Shown here: piece by piece, positions 51,554 through 60,156 of the stretch | Layout: each line of letters opens with the position of its first letter | How positions within the stretch are numbered: position 1 is the stretch's first letter | Source: Longimicrobium terrae | Lineage (GTDB): Bacteria > Gemmatimonadota > Gemmatimonadetes > Longimicrobiales > Longimicrobiaceae | DNA length: 64,000 nt | Reading direction: 5' to 3' | NCBI RefSeq assembly: GCF_014202995.1 | Contig: NZ_JACHIA010000002.1 | Location: forward strand, 572,645-636,644 | Notes under the pieces: generated by a model | Database searches by the model: none | Told to the model about the DNA's origin: nothing | The model's input: the letters and a program-made list of their open reading frames with translations, nothing else | Position numbers and translations under genes: made by a program

Positions 51554-52105
51554 ATGACCAAACAGGTGCTGTTCGTTCATGGTGGCGGCGAGGGTACGTA
51601 CGACGAGAGTGCGAAGGCCGTGGAAAGCCTGCGGGCCGCGCTGGGCGACGCCTATGTCGTGCGGTTCCCGAAGATGCCGAACGAGGCGGAGCCGGACTTC
51701 GCGACGTGGAAGAACGTCATCGCGGGCGAACTCGCGGAGATGGGCGATGGCGCCATTCTGATCGGCCATTCCATCGGCGGATCGGTTGTGATTCGAGTTC
51801 TCGTGGATGGCGGCATCGGGCAGTCGCTCGCGGGTGCCTTCGTGCTCTCCGCGCCGTTCTGGCACGATGACGATTTCTGGAACTGGAAGGAAGCGCAGCT
51901 CCCCGCGGACGCCGCCGAGCGCATTCCGCACGACCTGCCGCTCTTCCTCTACCATGGCCGGGAGGATGAGGTCGTTCCCGTCTCGCACGTCGAGATGTAT
52001 GCGAGGGTGCTGCCTCAGGCCACGGTGCGCCGCCTGGACGGACGCAACCACATGCTCAACGACGATCTCTCCGAGGTCGCGCAGGCCATCAAGCGCCTGA
52101 GCTGA
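51554..52105 (+). CDS. Alpha/beta hydrolase, RBBP9/YdeN-like
   Basis: Predicted 183 residues. ATG at 51554 has AGGAG upstream. The small fold resembles RBBP9/YdeN serine hydrolases: QVLFVHGGGEG at the N-terminus, nucleophile elbow LIGHSIGGSVV near residue 75, acid residue in YHGREDEVVP, and His in RRLDGRNHMLNDDL. Composition returns to the high-GC norm, so it is outside the neighbouring cassette. Substrate unknown. Confidence 0.85.
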   Translation: MTKQVLFVHGGGEGTYDESAKAVESLRAALGDAYVVRFPKMPNEAEPDFATWKNVIAGELAEMGDGAILIGHSIGGSVVIRVLVDGGIGQSLAGAFVLSAPFWHDDDFWNWKEAQLPADAAERIPHDLPLFLYHGREDEVVPVSHVEMYARVLPQATVRRLDGRNHMLNDDLSEVAQAIKRLS

Positions 52106-52143
52106 CAAGGCAGAGAAGCGGTTCGTTTTCGGGGGGGATGCAC

Positions 52144-52179
52144 GAAGGGCGCGGGGGATGGTTCTCCCCCGCGCCCTTT
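52144..52179. terminator. Terminator-type hairpin, shared family, copy D
   Basis: AAGGGCGCGGGGGA at 52145-52158 pairs exactly with TCCCCCGCGCCCTT at 52165-52178, with A- and T-flanks for both strands, between convergent genes. Confidence 0.85.
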
Positions 52180-52202
52180 CTGCATCCACAGACCCGCAGC
52201 AG

Positions 52203-53315
52203 TCAGCGCGCCGGGAGCGTGCAGTCCTTGCGCAGGCCGAGTGCGTCGGCGATGGCGGACCAGGAGAAGGCGGCCACGTTGCCGTCGTCGTGCACGGCGT
52301 AGAATGCGCCGGCGGGGAAGGGGCCGAAGCCCACCTGCGTGAGCGTCACGCCGTCCGTGTTGCGCACCGTGGGGCCGCGGAACGAGCCGCGGTGCGCCAG
52401 CGTGCGCCGGTCGAACACGTGAAAGGCGTTGGCCTCGTGGCTCTGGTCCGTCGCGATCCAGTAGCCCTCCCGCGCGCCGCACGCGTACAGCGCAATCCCC
52501 TCGGCCTGCGACGGAAAGAACGCAGGGGGAATCACCGGCCCCGTAAAGCGCCCGTCCAGCGAGTACACCTTGAGCGCCGACTCGCCCGGGTTCTCCTCCG
52601 CGACGATCAGCCGGCCGTACGCCGGGTCCGCGGCAATGGACTCCACCACCCGCAGCGTTCCCGCGCCGCCGGTCGCCCCGAACGCGCGCACCGGCTCCGC
52701 GCGCAGGCCATCCTCCGCCACCGACACGCGGTACTGGCGCACCCGCCGCCCCAGTTCGGCGTCGGGCGGAATGCTCTCGTCCGCCTGCTCGTAGTTGTCC
52801 GTCACCCAGGTGGTGTACGCGCCCGCGCCGTCGCGCACCACGGCGATCCCGTAGGGCAGCGCCAGGTCATCCGCGCCGTACATCCCCACGGGCTGCATGC
52901 CGGGGAGGCGGAATACCTGCACGCGATGGTTGTCGCGCTCCACCACGAACGCCAGGTCGTCGACGACGGCGATGCCGTTGGGCCGCTCCATCTGCCCCAG
53001 CGCCGTCCCCGGCCCGCTGGCGCGCCGCAGCGTGCGCCCCGTGGCCGCATCGCTGATGACGATCACGTCCCCCGTCTTGGCCGTCGAGAGCAGCCAGTGC
53101 CGGCCCTCCGGCCCGTGCCACACGGCGGGAGAATCGATGTTGTCCGCCGTGTCCCGCGGGGTGGTGAACGCCTCGGCCACCATCACCGGCGCGGACACCG
53201 GGACGGTCGCGGGCGCCATCGCCGGCGCGCACGCCGTCATCCATCCGCCCAGCACGGCCGCGGAGGCGCGCCGGATCCCCGTCCTCCCCATCCCGCTCCT
53301 TGTCTGCGTCGTCAT
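52203..53315 (-). CDS. Beta-propeller phytase (3-phytase)
   Basis: Predicted 370-residue exported enzyme releasing phosphate from phytate with calcium. ATG at 53315 follows the receptor stop by five bases. After the signal, propeller motifs include NIDSPAVWHGPEGRHWLLST, VERDNHRVQVFRLPG and VDDLAFVVERDN. Several acidic calcium-site candidates occur (DNIDSP, QADESIPPDAEL, SIAADPAYGRLIVAEENPG). The C-terminal EGIALYACGAREGYWIATDQS is typical of BPP phytases. Transcription follows the TonB receptor, so phytate or a breakdown product is probably imported. Propeller lactonases are an alternative but less likely. Confidence 0.8.
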   Translation of the reverse strand: MTTQTRSGMGRTGIRRASAAVLGGWMTACAPAMAPATVPVSAPVMVAEAFTTPRDTADNIDSPAVWHGPEGRHWLLSTAKTGDVIVISDAATGRTLRRASGPGTALGQMERPNGIAVVDDLAFVVERDNHRVQVFRLPGMQPVGMYGADDLALPYGIAVVRDGAGAYTTWVTDNYEQADESIPPDAELGRRVRQYRVSVAEDGLRAEPVRAFGATGGAGTLRVVESIAADPAYGRLIVAEENPGESALKVYSLDGRFTGPVIPPAFFPSQAEGIALYACGAREGYWIATDQSHEANAFHVFDRRTLAHRGSFRGPTVRNTDGVTLTQVGFGPFPAGAFYAVHDDGNVAAFSWSAIADALGLRKDCTLPAR

Positions 53316-53320
53316 GGCGC

Positions 53321-56020
53321 TCACCGGGAGATGCGGAAGCCCAGCCGGCCCCACGTGCGGTAGTATTCCTGCTGAACCGGGCGTTCGCGGCTGCCCTGGT
53401 ACACGACGTACGGCTCGTTGGTGAGGTTGACGAGTTCCAGGAACACCGCGCCGCGGTCCGTGAGCCGCGCCTGGGCGGAGGCGTCGAGCTGCAGGTGGCG
53501 GTCCACGAACAGGTCTTCGGCCGCGTCGCCGGCGTACTCGCTCACGTAGCGGTCGTGGTAGTTCACGCTGACCTGCCCCCACCAGCGCAGCCGCTCGTAG
53601 CTGAGCGCGGTGTTGAACACGTGCCGCGACTGGCCCTGGAGCCGCACCTGGCGCCCGTCCGGCAGTTTCGCGTCCGAGTCGGTAAAGGTGTAGTTGGCGT
53701 ACACGCCCACGCCGTCCAGCGGAAAGGGAAGCCCGCTCAGCTGGCGCTGCAGCGCCACCTCCACCCCCTGGATGGACGCGCGCTCGCCGTTGCCCGGCTG
53801 CTCCGTCTCGCCACCCAGCTCGTTGTCCGCCGTGAACACGAAGATGGGGTCGCTGATCCGCTTGTAGAACACGCCGGCCGAGGCGACGCCGATGCGCGCG
53901 TCGTAGTGCTCCAGCAGCAGGTCGAAGTTGCGGGCCAGCGTGGGATTCAACCCGGGGTTGCCCAGCGTCAGGTCCTCGTCGTCGCGCAGGCGGTAGGGGA
54001 CCAGGTCGTAGAAGTTGGGGCGCGCGATGGCGGTGGTGAACGCCGCGCGCAGGTTGGTGCGGGCGCCGGCCGCGTAGCGCAGGTGCACCATGGGAAACAG
54101 GTTGCCGTAGTCGTTGTCCGCCCGCACCGGGGAGAGCGTTTCCTCGTCCGGATCAAAGTCGAAGCCGCTGGTGGAAAGCTCCGTGTGCTCGTAGCGCACG
54201 CCGGGCAGCAGGCGCAGGCGCGGCGTGAGGCTCACGTCCGCCATCACGTATCCCGCCGCGACCGTCTCGTCCAGATCGTAGTCGTTGGTCTCCTCCTCCA
54301 GGTCGCGCTCGCTGTCCAGGTCCGCGGCAAAGCGGTCGGTGAAGCCGCGCACCTCGTCCGGCGTGGTGGCGAACGGCGTCTGGCGGTAGCTCCCGGGATA
54401 GCGGAGCGAGCGTCCCCAGCCGCGCCCCACCTGCTCGCCCAGCAGAATGCCCTCCGCGTCGTCGGCGAGTTCGGCGGCATCGGTGTCCACGTTCTGCATC
54501 TTGGTGCGGTCGCGCAGCCGCCCGCCGAAGCGCAGGGTGCCGGCCGCGCCGCCCAGCCGCAGCGGAAGCGACAGGTCCAGCGAGCCCACCCAGTCGGTGT
54601 TGCGCGTATCGGAGCGGCTGGTTTCGATCTCGTCGAACTCGAAGTCGCCGTCCAGCGCGCCGGCGGCGGGGTTCGCGCCCACGTGGTCCGGGTCGATCAG
54701 CGACGGGGCGAACGCCACATCGCCCTGCACGAAGCTGATCTCGTCATCGAACGGCGTGTGCTCCAGCGACCGGGTGAACGCCAGGCTGTGCTCCAGCCGC
54801 AGCCCGCCGCCGATCCCGTGGTCGCCCGTGAGCGCCAGGTTGTACGTTTCCAGCCGCTCCAGCCGGTTCTTGTGCTGAAAGGCCAGTTCCTCATCCGCCA
54901 CGGCGTTCACCAGGTTGCGCCGCTGCTCGTGGTCTTCCAGCTGCGAGTACACGCCGGTCAGCATCAGCGACGAGTTGGGGCTCAGCCGGTAGTCCAGGTT
55001 TCCCGTTCCGCCCACCCGGCGGCGCGAAAGGGTGTAGTGGCGCACCTGAAGTTCTTCCAGTTCGTCATCATCCATCCCGTCGCCGCCCAGGTCGTACGCC
55101 GGCTCCAGGTCGTCGCTGCCGAACGCGCGGCGGTTGAACGAGCCGGTCACCACGGCGCCCAGACGTCCGTCCATCCACCGGTTTCCCGCCGTGAGCGCGC
55201 CGCTGCCGCCGAACTCCTCGCGCAGCGACGAATAGCCGCTGGCCGCCTCGAGCGAAAAGAGGCCGCGGTCCGGCGCGCGCCGCGTCACCAGGTTCACGGC
55301 GCCGCCGATGGCGTCGGCGTCCATGTTGGGGAGAATGGCCTTGGAAACCTCGATGGCGTCCAGCAGGTCCACCGGCACGGCGTCCAGCGCAATCTGCCGC
55401 GCCTCCCCCTCGGGCGAGGGGACCTGGATGCCGTTCAGCGTCACCTGCGTGGCGGCGGGCGAGGCGCCGCGGATCTGGATGTAGCGCCCCTCGCCCTGGT
55501 CGCGGGCGATGGACACGCCGGGGATGCGCTGCACCGCCTCGGGCGCGCTGGCGTCGGGAAAGCGGCCCATCTGGTCCGCCGCGACGACGTTGACGATGTT
55601 GGGCGCGTTGCTCTGCTGGTTGAGCGCGCGGGCCTGCGTGCGCGCCCGGCTGCCCTGGATGGTGATTGTTTCCAGCGCGATGGCGCGCACGGGAAGCTCG
55701 AAGTCCGCCGTCGCGGTGGCGCCCGCGGCCACGCTGACCGACTGGCTGCGCTCCTGCCGGCCCAGGTAGGACAGCACGACGACGTATTCGCCCCGCGGCA
55801 CGGCGTACAGCACGTAGCGGCCGTCGGCGGCGGTGACCGCGCTGAGCGACGTTCCCTGCAGCGTCACCCGCGCGGATTGCAGGGGCTGGCGGGTTTCTGC
55901 CTCGGTCACGCGGCCTTCCACGCGCCCGGCCTGCTGCGCGTGAAGGGGGAGCGCGCCGGCCAGAAGGCAGAACACGGTGATCGCGGCCCTGCGGATCCAG
56001 GGTGCTCGCGCAGTGTGCAT
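53321..56020 (-). CDS. TonB-dependent outer-membrane receptor
   Basis: Predicted 899 residues. Signal peptide (AAITVFCLLAGALPLHAQ), N-terminal carboxypeptidase-regulatory-like domain (about 28-110, GRVEGRVTEAETRQPLQSA), plug domain (about 125-250, PEAVQRIPGVSIARDQGEG and NMDADAIGGAVNLVT), and a beta-barrel ending in a C-terminal aromatic strand (GRLGFRISR). This places it in the CarO/oar-like class of TonB receptors. No clear TonB-box is visible. It is five bases upstream of the phytase, so substrate may be phytate or another phosphorylated compound. Length is normal. Confidence 0.9.
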   Translation of the reverse strand: MHTARAPWIRRAAITVFCLLAGALPLHAQQAGRVEGRVTEAETRQPLQSARVTLQGTSLSAVTAADGRYVLYAVPRGEYVVVLSYLGRQERSQSVSVAAGATATADFELPVRAIALETITIQGSRARTQARALNQQSNAPNIVNVVAADQMGRFPDASAPEAVQRIPGVSIARDQGEGRYIQIRGASPAATQVTLNGIQVPSPEGEARQIALDAVPVDLLDAIEVSKAILPNMDADAIGGAVNLVTRRAPDRGLFSLEAASGYSSLREEFGGSGALTAGNRWMDGRLGAVVTGSFNRRAFGSDDLEPAYDLGGDGMDDDELEELQVRHYTLSRRRVGGTGNLDYRLSPNSSLMLTGVYSQLEDHEQRRNLVNAVADEELAFQHKNRLERLETYNLALTGDHGIGGGLRLEHSLAFTRSLEHTPFDDEISFVQGDVAFAPSLIDPDHVGANPAAGALDGDFEFDEIETSRSDTRNTDWVGSLDLSLPLRLGGAAGTLRFGGRLRDRTKMQNVDTDAAELADDAEGILLGEQVGRGWGRSLRYPGSYRQTPFATTPDEVRGFTDRFAADLDSERDLEEETNDYDLDETVAAGYVMADVSLTPRLRLLPGVRYEHTELSTSGFDFDPDEETLSPVRADNDYGNLFPMVHLRYAAGARTNLRAAFTTAIARPNFYDLVPYRLRDDEDLTLGNPGLNPTLARNFDLLLEHYDARIGVASAGVFYKRISDPIFVFTADNELGGETEQPGNGERASIQGVEVALQRQLSGLPFPLDGVGVYANYTFTDSDAKLPDGRQVRLQGQSRHVFNTALSYERLRWWGQVSVNYHDRYVSEYAGDAAEDLFVDRHLQLDASAQARLTDRGAVFLELVNLTNEPYVVYQGSRERPVQQEYYRTWGRLGFRISR

Positions 56021-56280
56021 GGTGCGTCTCGGGGGAGCTTCGTGAACATGGGGGTGACCCGGCCGCCGTCCCGCGCGGGCGGAACGCGGCCGAACGGTCA
56101 CGTTACCCTGCCCGCGGGCCGTTTCGACTCCCGTCGCGTAACGCCCCCGTACCGGGATGATGCCGGATTCCACACGGGCGGATGGACGGGGCGGGGCAGG
56201 GCCCGCGGTTAGCATCGGTCGATGGGTGGATCGGTCGATGGATAGGTTCGGAAGCGGCGAAGTCCTGACCGGCGGCGGGC

Positions 56281-56338
56281 TGTGAGGCCCCTCCCCCGGC
56301 CCCTCCCCGTGCAAACTGCCGCACGGAGAGGGGAGAAC
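56281..56338. repeat. Dispersed repeat, family U, copy 1 (inverted)
   Basis: CCCCTCCCCGTGCAAACTGC and CGCACGGAGAGGGGAGAAC form the core. The same core, reversed, is at 58817-58877 and 59147-59201. The 522-base spacer 56021-56542 holds this and a minus-strand terminator, but no gene. Confidence 0.7.
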
Positions 56339-56444
56339 TCACGCCGGGACCCACGGCATTTGCGTGGGGGCAGGCTCTACATCGGGGGGGCGAGTTTGCC
56401 GCCGTTGTGGGCGCCTTCGGCTGCTCACATCACGGAGGAATGCT

Positions 56445-56483
56445 AAAAAGGCGGCCTGACCAGAATGGTCAAGGCCGCCTTTC
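56445..56483 (-). terminator. Intrinsic terminator of the lamin-tail/phytase-like gene
   Basis: On the minus strand GGCGGCCTTGACC pairs with GGTCAGGCCGCC (one bulge), then CTTTTTAGC. It is 60 bases after the stop of the gene ending at 56543. Confidence 0.85.
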
Positions 56484-56542
56484 GATTATCTCTCGAAGAT
56501 CAGCGTTCCGTCGATCAGCATCCGCCGGCGTGCATCAACCGA

Positions 56543-58648
56543 TCAGCGTGCGCGGATGGTGGAGACGGCCACGCGGCCGCAGGGAAGATAGCCGCGGCGG
56601 ATGGAGTGGCCGCCGGTTTCGCCGTCATCCGCCCAGAACACCGGCCGCAGCCCGCCGGAGCACTCCAGCACGGGCGCAAAGGCGAATCCCTCGTTGTTCA
56701 GGTTGGGCAGCCCCGTGGGGCGGGCAAAGCGGCGCGGGGCCAGAAAGCGCCCGCGTCCCGCCGAGCCCGACGCGGTGTCGATCTCCAGAATCCCCGCCGT
56801 GTTGCCGCACCCGTCGTCGCAGGTGGCCCACAGCGCGCCGTTGGTGGCATCGTACTCCAGCCCCATCACGCCAGGAAAGCCGGTTGCGATCGTGGCGATG
56901 CGCGTGGCCGCGCCCGTGGCGTGGTTGAGCGCGTAGGCGTAGATGATTCCGTTGGCCTCCACGCCCACGAAGAAGATCCCGGTTCCGTGGTCCGCGTAGT
57001 CCGCGGGGGCGTAGGCCCGCCCCTTGGCCTCATCAAAGAAGCCGCGGGCCACCAGGTCCGCGTCCGGAATCCAGCTGACCGCCTCGATGCCCAGGTTGGC
57101 GCCCACCACGGGCAGGTCCGCCGTGAGGTCCCACGCGTGCGTGGCGCGAAGCGTGGTTCCCGCCTGCGCCGGATCAAAGCGCAGCACCACGTTGCGGCTG
57201 ATGGTGCTCGCGTCATTGTTGCGCTCGGTGGCCACGTAGATCCCGCCCGCCGAGCCGCCGCCCGCGAAGGTGACGCCCTCCGCGTCCGGGTTGCCCAGCC
57301 CGTCGGGGTAGCGCAGCGCCTTGCCCGAGCCCCAGCCGTCCGCCGGGTCAGGAATCCAGTTGCCGCCACTGGCGACCATGCGGTACAGCGTGCCGGGCCC
57401 GTTGCGCACCGCCCACAGGTACGCGGGGCGCCCGCCGGCCGCGCCCTCGTACGTGAGGCCGCTCAGGTTGCCGCCAAAGACCGCGGTGCCGTCCACGGTT
57501 TCCACCTCGTTGCTCCCCGGCCACGGCGAGGTGACGGGGCCCGCCGGCGTGCAGTTGTTGGCCGTGCCCTTGGTGGCCGCCGTCGTGGCGACCGCGATGC
57601 CCGCGCCGTCCGGGCAGCGTCCGTAGGTGACCGCGGCGTGCGCCGTCCACTCGAACCCGTCGATCAGCGCGCCGGCCGCGTCAAACAGGCGCGCCGCGTC
57701 GCCCGCGCCCAGCCCGAAGCCGAGCGCGGCCTCTTCCACCACCAGGAACGCGCCGGGCGCGAGCGTGGTTCCGGCGGCGAGGGTGTAGGTGTGCGTGTCG
57801 TCGTTGTCGCGCAGCACGAAGCCGCCCAGGCTCACCACCGTGGCGCCCGCGTTGTACAGCTCGATCCAGTCGCCCGGCGTGCCCCCGCTGGATTCCACTT
57901 CGTTGATCTTCACCAGCGGGCGGCAGTCGTTGGCCGTGCCCTTGGTGGACGTGGCGCTGGCGGCAAACGGACCGGAGCCGTTGGGGCAGCGCGCGTAGGT
58001 GACGGGGGCGTGCGCGGTCCAGGTATAAGAATCCACCGGGACCTCGAACGGGTTGAAGAGGCGGGCATCCTCCGCGCCGCCCAGGCCGAAGCCGAACGCC
58101 GCCTCTTCCAGCACCAGGTAGCCGCCCGCGGGGATGCTGGTGCCCGCCGGCAGCCGGTAGGTGTGCGTGGGATCGTTGTCGCGAAAGATCCAGCCGGACA
58201 CGTCGACGGCGGCGCCAGTGGGGTTGATGAGCTCCGCCCAGTCGCCGGGCGATCCGCCGTTGCTTTCCACCTCGTTGATGCGGATGGGCGCCGGGGCGGC
58301 CACCTTCACCGTCCGGCGCGCCGTGGTTGCGCCGGCCGTGGCGATGATCTCCGCCGATCCCGCCGCGACCGCGGTCACCACGCCCGCGGGGGTGACGGAG
58401 GCCACGGTCTCGGCGCTGCTGGCCCAGGTGACGGCGCCGGTGGCGATGGGGGCGCTGTCCTGGTCCAGCCCGGCCACGGTGGCCGTGGTGGTCTGGCCCA
58501 TCGCAAGCGCGCTGTCGGGAAGGGTGATGCGGAGGGTGGTGAGCGCCGGCGGCTCGCTGGGCGAGTCGTCGCCGCAGGCGGCCGCGGTGGCGGTCAGGAG
58601 CGCGAGCGCGAGTGCGCGCACGGCCGCGAGGGTGCGAGAACGGGACAC
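56543..58648 (-). CDS. Lipoprotein with Ig-like, two lamin-tail and phytase-like propeller domains
   Basis: Predicted 701 residues. GTG at 58648 places a signal (AVRALALALLTATAAAC) first. Architecture in order: a Big_2-type Ig domain (about 30-120, ALTTLRITLPDSALAMGQTT), two lamin-tail domains (about 120-240 and 245-370, each INEVES-GG-PGDW), and a C-terminal esterase-like-phytase type propeller (about 390-690, GLTYEGAAGGRPAYLWAVRN, AEGVTFAGGG and GIEAVSWIPD). Lamin-tail domains often tether secreted hydrolases. Together with the adjacent TonB/phytase operon it suggests extracellular phosphate-ester scavenging. Confidence 0.8.
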   Translation of the reverse strand: MSRSRTLAAVRALALALLTATAAACGDDSPSEPPALTTLRITLPDSALAMGQTTTATVAGLDQDSAPIATGAVTWASSAETVASVTPAGVVTAVAAGSAEIIATAGATTARRTVKVAAPAPIRINEVESNGGSPGDWAELINPTGAAVDVSGWIFRDNDPTHTYRLPAGTSIPAGGYLVLEEAAFGFGLGGAEDARLFNPFEVPVDSYTWTAHAPVTYARCPNGSGPFAASATSTKGTANDCRPLVKINEVESSGGTPGDWIELYNAGATVVSLGGFVLRDNDDTHTYTLAAGTTLAPGAFLVVEEAALGFGLGAGDAARLFDAAGALIDGFEWTAHAAVTYGRCPDGAGIAVATTAATKGTANNCTPAGPVTSPWPGSNEVETVDGTAVFGGNLSGLTYEGAAGGRPAYLWAVRNGPGTLYRMVASGGNWIPDPADGWGSGKALRYPDGLGNPDAEGVTFAGGGSAGGIYVATERNNDASTISRNVVLRFDPAQAGTTLRATHAWDLTADLPVVGANLGIEAVSWIPDADLVARGFFDEAKGRAYAPADYADHGTGIFFVGVEANGIIYAYALNHATGAATRIATIATGFPGVMGLEYDATNGALWATCDDGCGNTAGILEIDTASGSAGRGRFLAPRRFARPTGLPNLNNEGFAFAPVLECSGGLRPVFWADDGETGGHSIRRGYLPCGRVAVSTIRAR

Positions 58649-58816
58649 GGAGTCTGGTGGAAAGGGGTGGCGCGCCAGAGCGCGGGTGCCTGCACGCAGG
58701 CCTGCCCCGCGCGGCCGGGCGGACACGCGGGGCACAGCAGCATCCCACCGCGCCGCGACACGACCTTCAAGGAAGGGTCACGGACCGGTAAATCCTTTCT
58801 GCCCGCACCAGACCGC

Positions 58817-58877
58817 CGTTCCCCCCTCTCCGTGCGGCAGTTTGCACGGGGAGGGGCCGGGGGAGGGGCCTCACAGC
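58817..58877. repeat. Dispersed repeat, family U, copy 2
   Basis: CCGTTCCCCCCTCTCCGTGC, GGCAGTTTGCACGGGGAGG and a G/C-rich tail ending CCTCACAGCCCG. Direct copy of the element at 59147. The 949-base spacer 58649-59597 carries both, a terminator and the small ORF at 59392, but no other gene. Confidence 0.75.
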
Positions 58878-59146
58878 CCGCCGGCGAGCCAATCTGGTGA
58901 TGTCGGAACCGTTCCCCGCCGCCGGGTTGCGTTGAGCGGATGAATCCGCCGCTCCAACAGCGCACCCCCCCGACACCGGCCGCTGACGCGTCCGGTTCGG
59001 GGCTTCAACCACAACGGAGCGACGTGCCTCGAGCCGAATCCCGCGGCCACGCTGAGGTCTCCCTTTCTCCCGCGGAGCGGGGGAGAGGGCCGGGGAGAGG
59101 AGGCGTCTCCGGCCGCGCGGCACCATCCGGAACACACCAATCCCGC

Positions 59147-59201
59147 AGTTCCCCCCTCTCCGTGCGGCAGTTTGCACGGGGAGGGCCGGGGAGGGGCCTC
59201 C
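59147..59201. repeat. Dispersed repeat, family U, copy 3
   Basis: Direct repeat of 58817-58877 with a few base changes. A similar GGGGGAGAGGGCCGGGGAG tract lies just before at about 59083. Confidence 0.75.
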
Positions 59202-59254
59202 CCGCGTGCCGCCAAAATTGGTTCATAGACGGCATAATCCCGAGATCCATCCAC

Positions 59255-59297
59255 GAAAAAAGCTGTCCCCGCAAGCGCATCGGCTTGCGGGGACAGC
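59255..59297 (-). terminator. Intrinsic terminator, minus strand
   Basis: GCTGTCCCCGCAAG at 59262-59275 pairs exactly with 59284-59297; on the minus strand the stem is followed by TTTTTTCG. It ends the minus-strand unit that includes 59392-60080. Confidence 0.88.
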
Positions 59298-59391
59298 GTC
59301 GTTATACGGCGAGTGATGCCGGTCATCCACCAACGCGCACGCATGATCTCCGGCGGGGATCGACCGTCCCGATGCACGCAGGGGCCCTCGG

Positions 59392-59598
59392 TCAGCGTCG
59401 CTCGGGAGGGCGCGTTCCGCCGGGGCCGCGTGACGGAGCCCCACGATCGTGGCGTGCCGGCGAATCGTTCGGCGAACGATTCGGATTGTTTTCGTTCGAC
59501 CGGTCATCCCCCGGCGTGCGGTCGGGGCGGGGCGTGGGAGCGGGGCGAGGAGTGGGCTCCGGCCCGGGGTTCTTTTTCAACTCGATCACGGAAGTCAT
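59392..59598 (-). CDS. Small proline-rich hypothetical protein
   Basis: Predicted 68 residues (MTSVIELKKNPGPEPTPRP, then low-complexity Pro/Arg/Asp/Asn). Its ATG at 59598 overlaps the stop of the upstream membrane protein by one base (TGATG), which suggests coupling. It has no signal peptide or recognisable domain, and the Pro-rich composition could be a GC artefact. A strong terminator lies downstream, as expected for a real last gene. Confidence 0.4.
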   Translation of the reverse strand: MTSVIELKKNPGPEPTPRPAPTPRPDRTPGDDRSNENNPNRSPNDSPARHDRGAPSRGPGGTRPPERR

Positions 59599-60080
59599 CA
59601 GTCCGGATAGCCCGTCATCGGGGGAAGTGGGGGACCCTTGCTGTTCACGAACCGCAGAAGCGCCTCGTAGCAGTGAGGATTGCGCGCGGCCCGCTGGTAG
59701 TCGCGCAGAAACTGGGCGGGCACCAGGTGTCCGCCCAGAATAGAGCGCAGGTAGCTGCTCGCGACCCGCCGGTTCACGGCGCGCTGCTCGACCGCAAAGG
59801 CCAGCAGCTCCAGCGTGTCGAGCAGGGCCTGGTACTCGGTCCACCGCTCGGGCACCGCGTCAGTTTCGTGGCGCGTGTACGCCAGCGCGGCCGCCTGAAG
59901 CACCGGGGCATCGGCCGCGCCCAGCCCGGCAAGCGCGGTGTTCACGTCCCGCAGATGCTGAAACGTCTCGGACAGTTGCGTGCGGCTGCTGCTCTGCCAC
60001 AGCGCCACCGCCGCGAACACCGCGCTCACGGAACCCGACAGCGTGGAGACGATCGTCCAGAACTGCGGTTCGGCTTGCAC
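59598..60080 (-). CDS. Membrane-anchored helical protein of unknown function
   Basis: Predicted 160 residues. GTG at 60080 is supported by GGAAG eight bases upstream. One transmembrane segment at about 8-25 (IVSTLSGSVSAVFAAVALW) is followed by a helical soluble part (TQLSETFQHLRDVNTALAGL, YQALLDTLELLAFAVEQRAV, ARNPHCYEALLRFV). The layout recalls DUF4760-like phage-era membrane proteins but I cannot assign it. It overlaps the downstream small Pro-rich ORF by one base. Confidence 0.6.
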   Translation of the reverse strand: MQAEPQFWTIVSTLSGSVSAVFAAVALWQSSSRTQLSETFQHLRDVNTALAGLGAADAPVLQAAALAYTRHETDAVPERWTEYQALLDTLELLAFAVEQRAVNRRVASSYLRSILGGHLVPAQFLRDYQRAARNPHCYEALLRFVNSKGPPLPPMTGYPD

Positions 60081-60156
60081 GCTCAGACTTCCGTGCGGAG
60101 CGTGCCCATCAACGTCACGGGATGATGGTTGATGATCGCCATCGGCGCGCCGAGGC

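Noticed and set aside
53300-56212. 970-residue plus-strand open frame
   Set aside because: Antisense to the TonB receptor; His/Arg/Val-rich with no domain.
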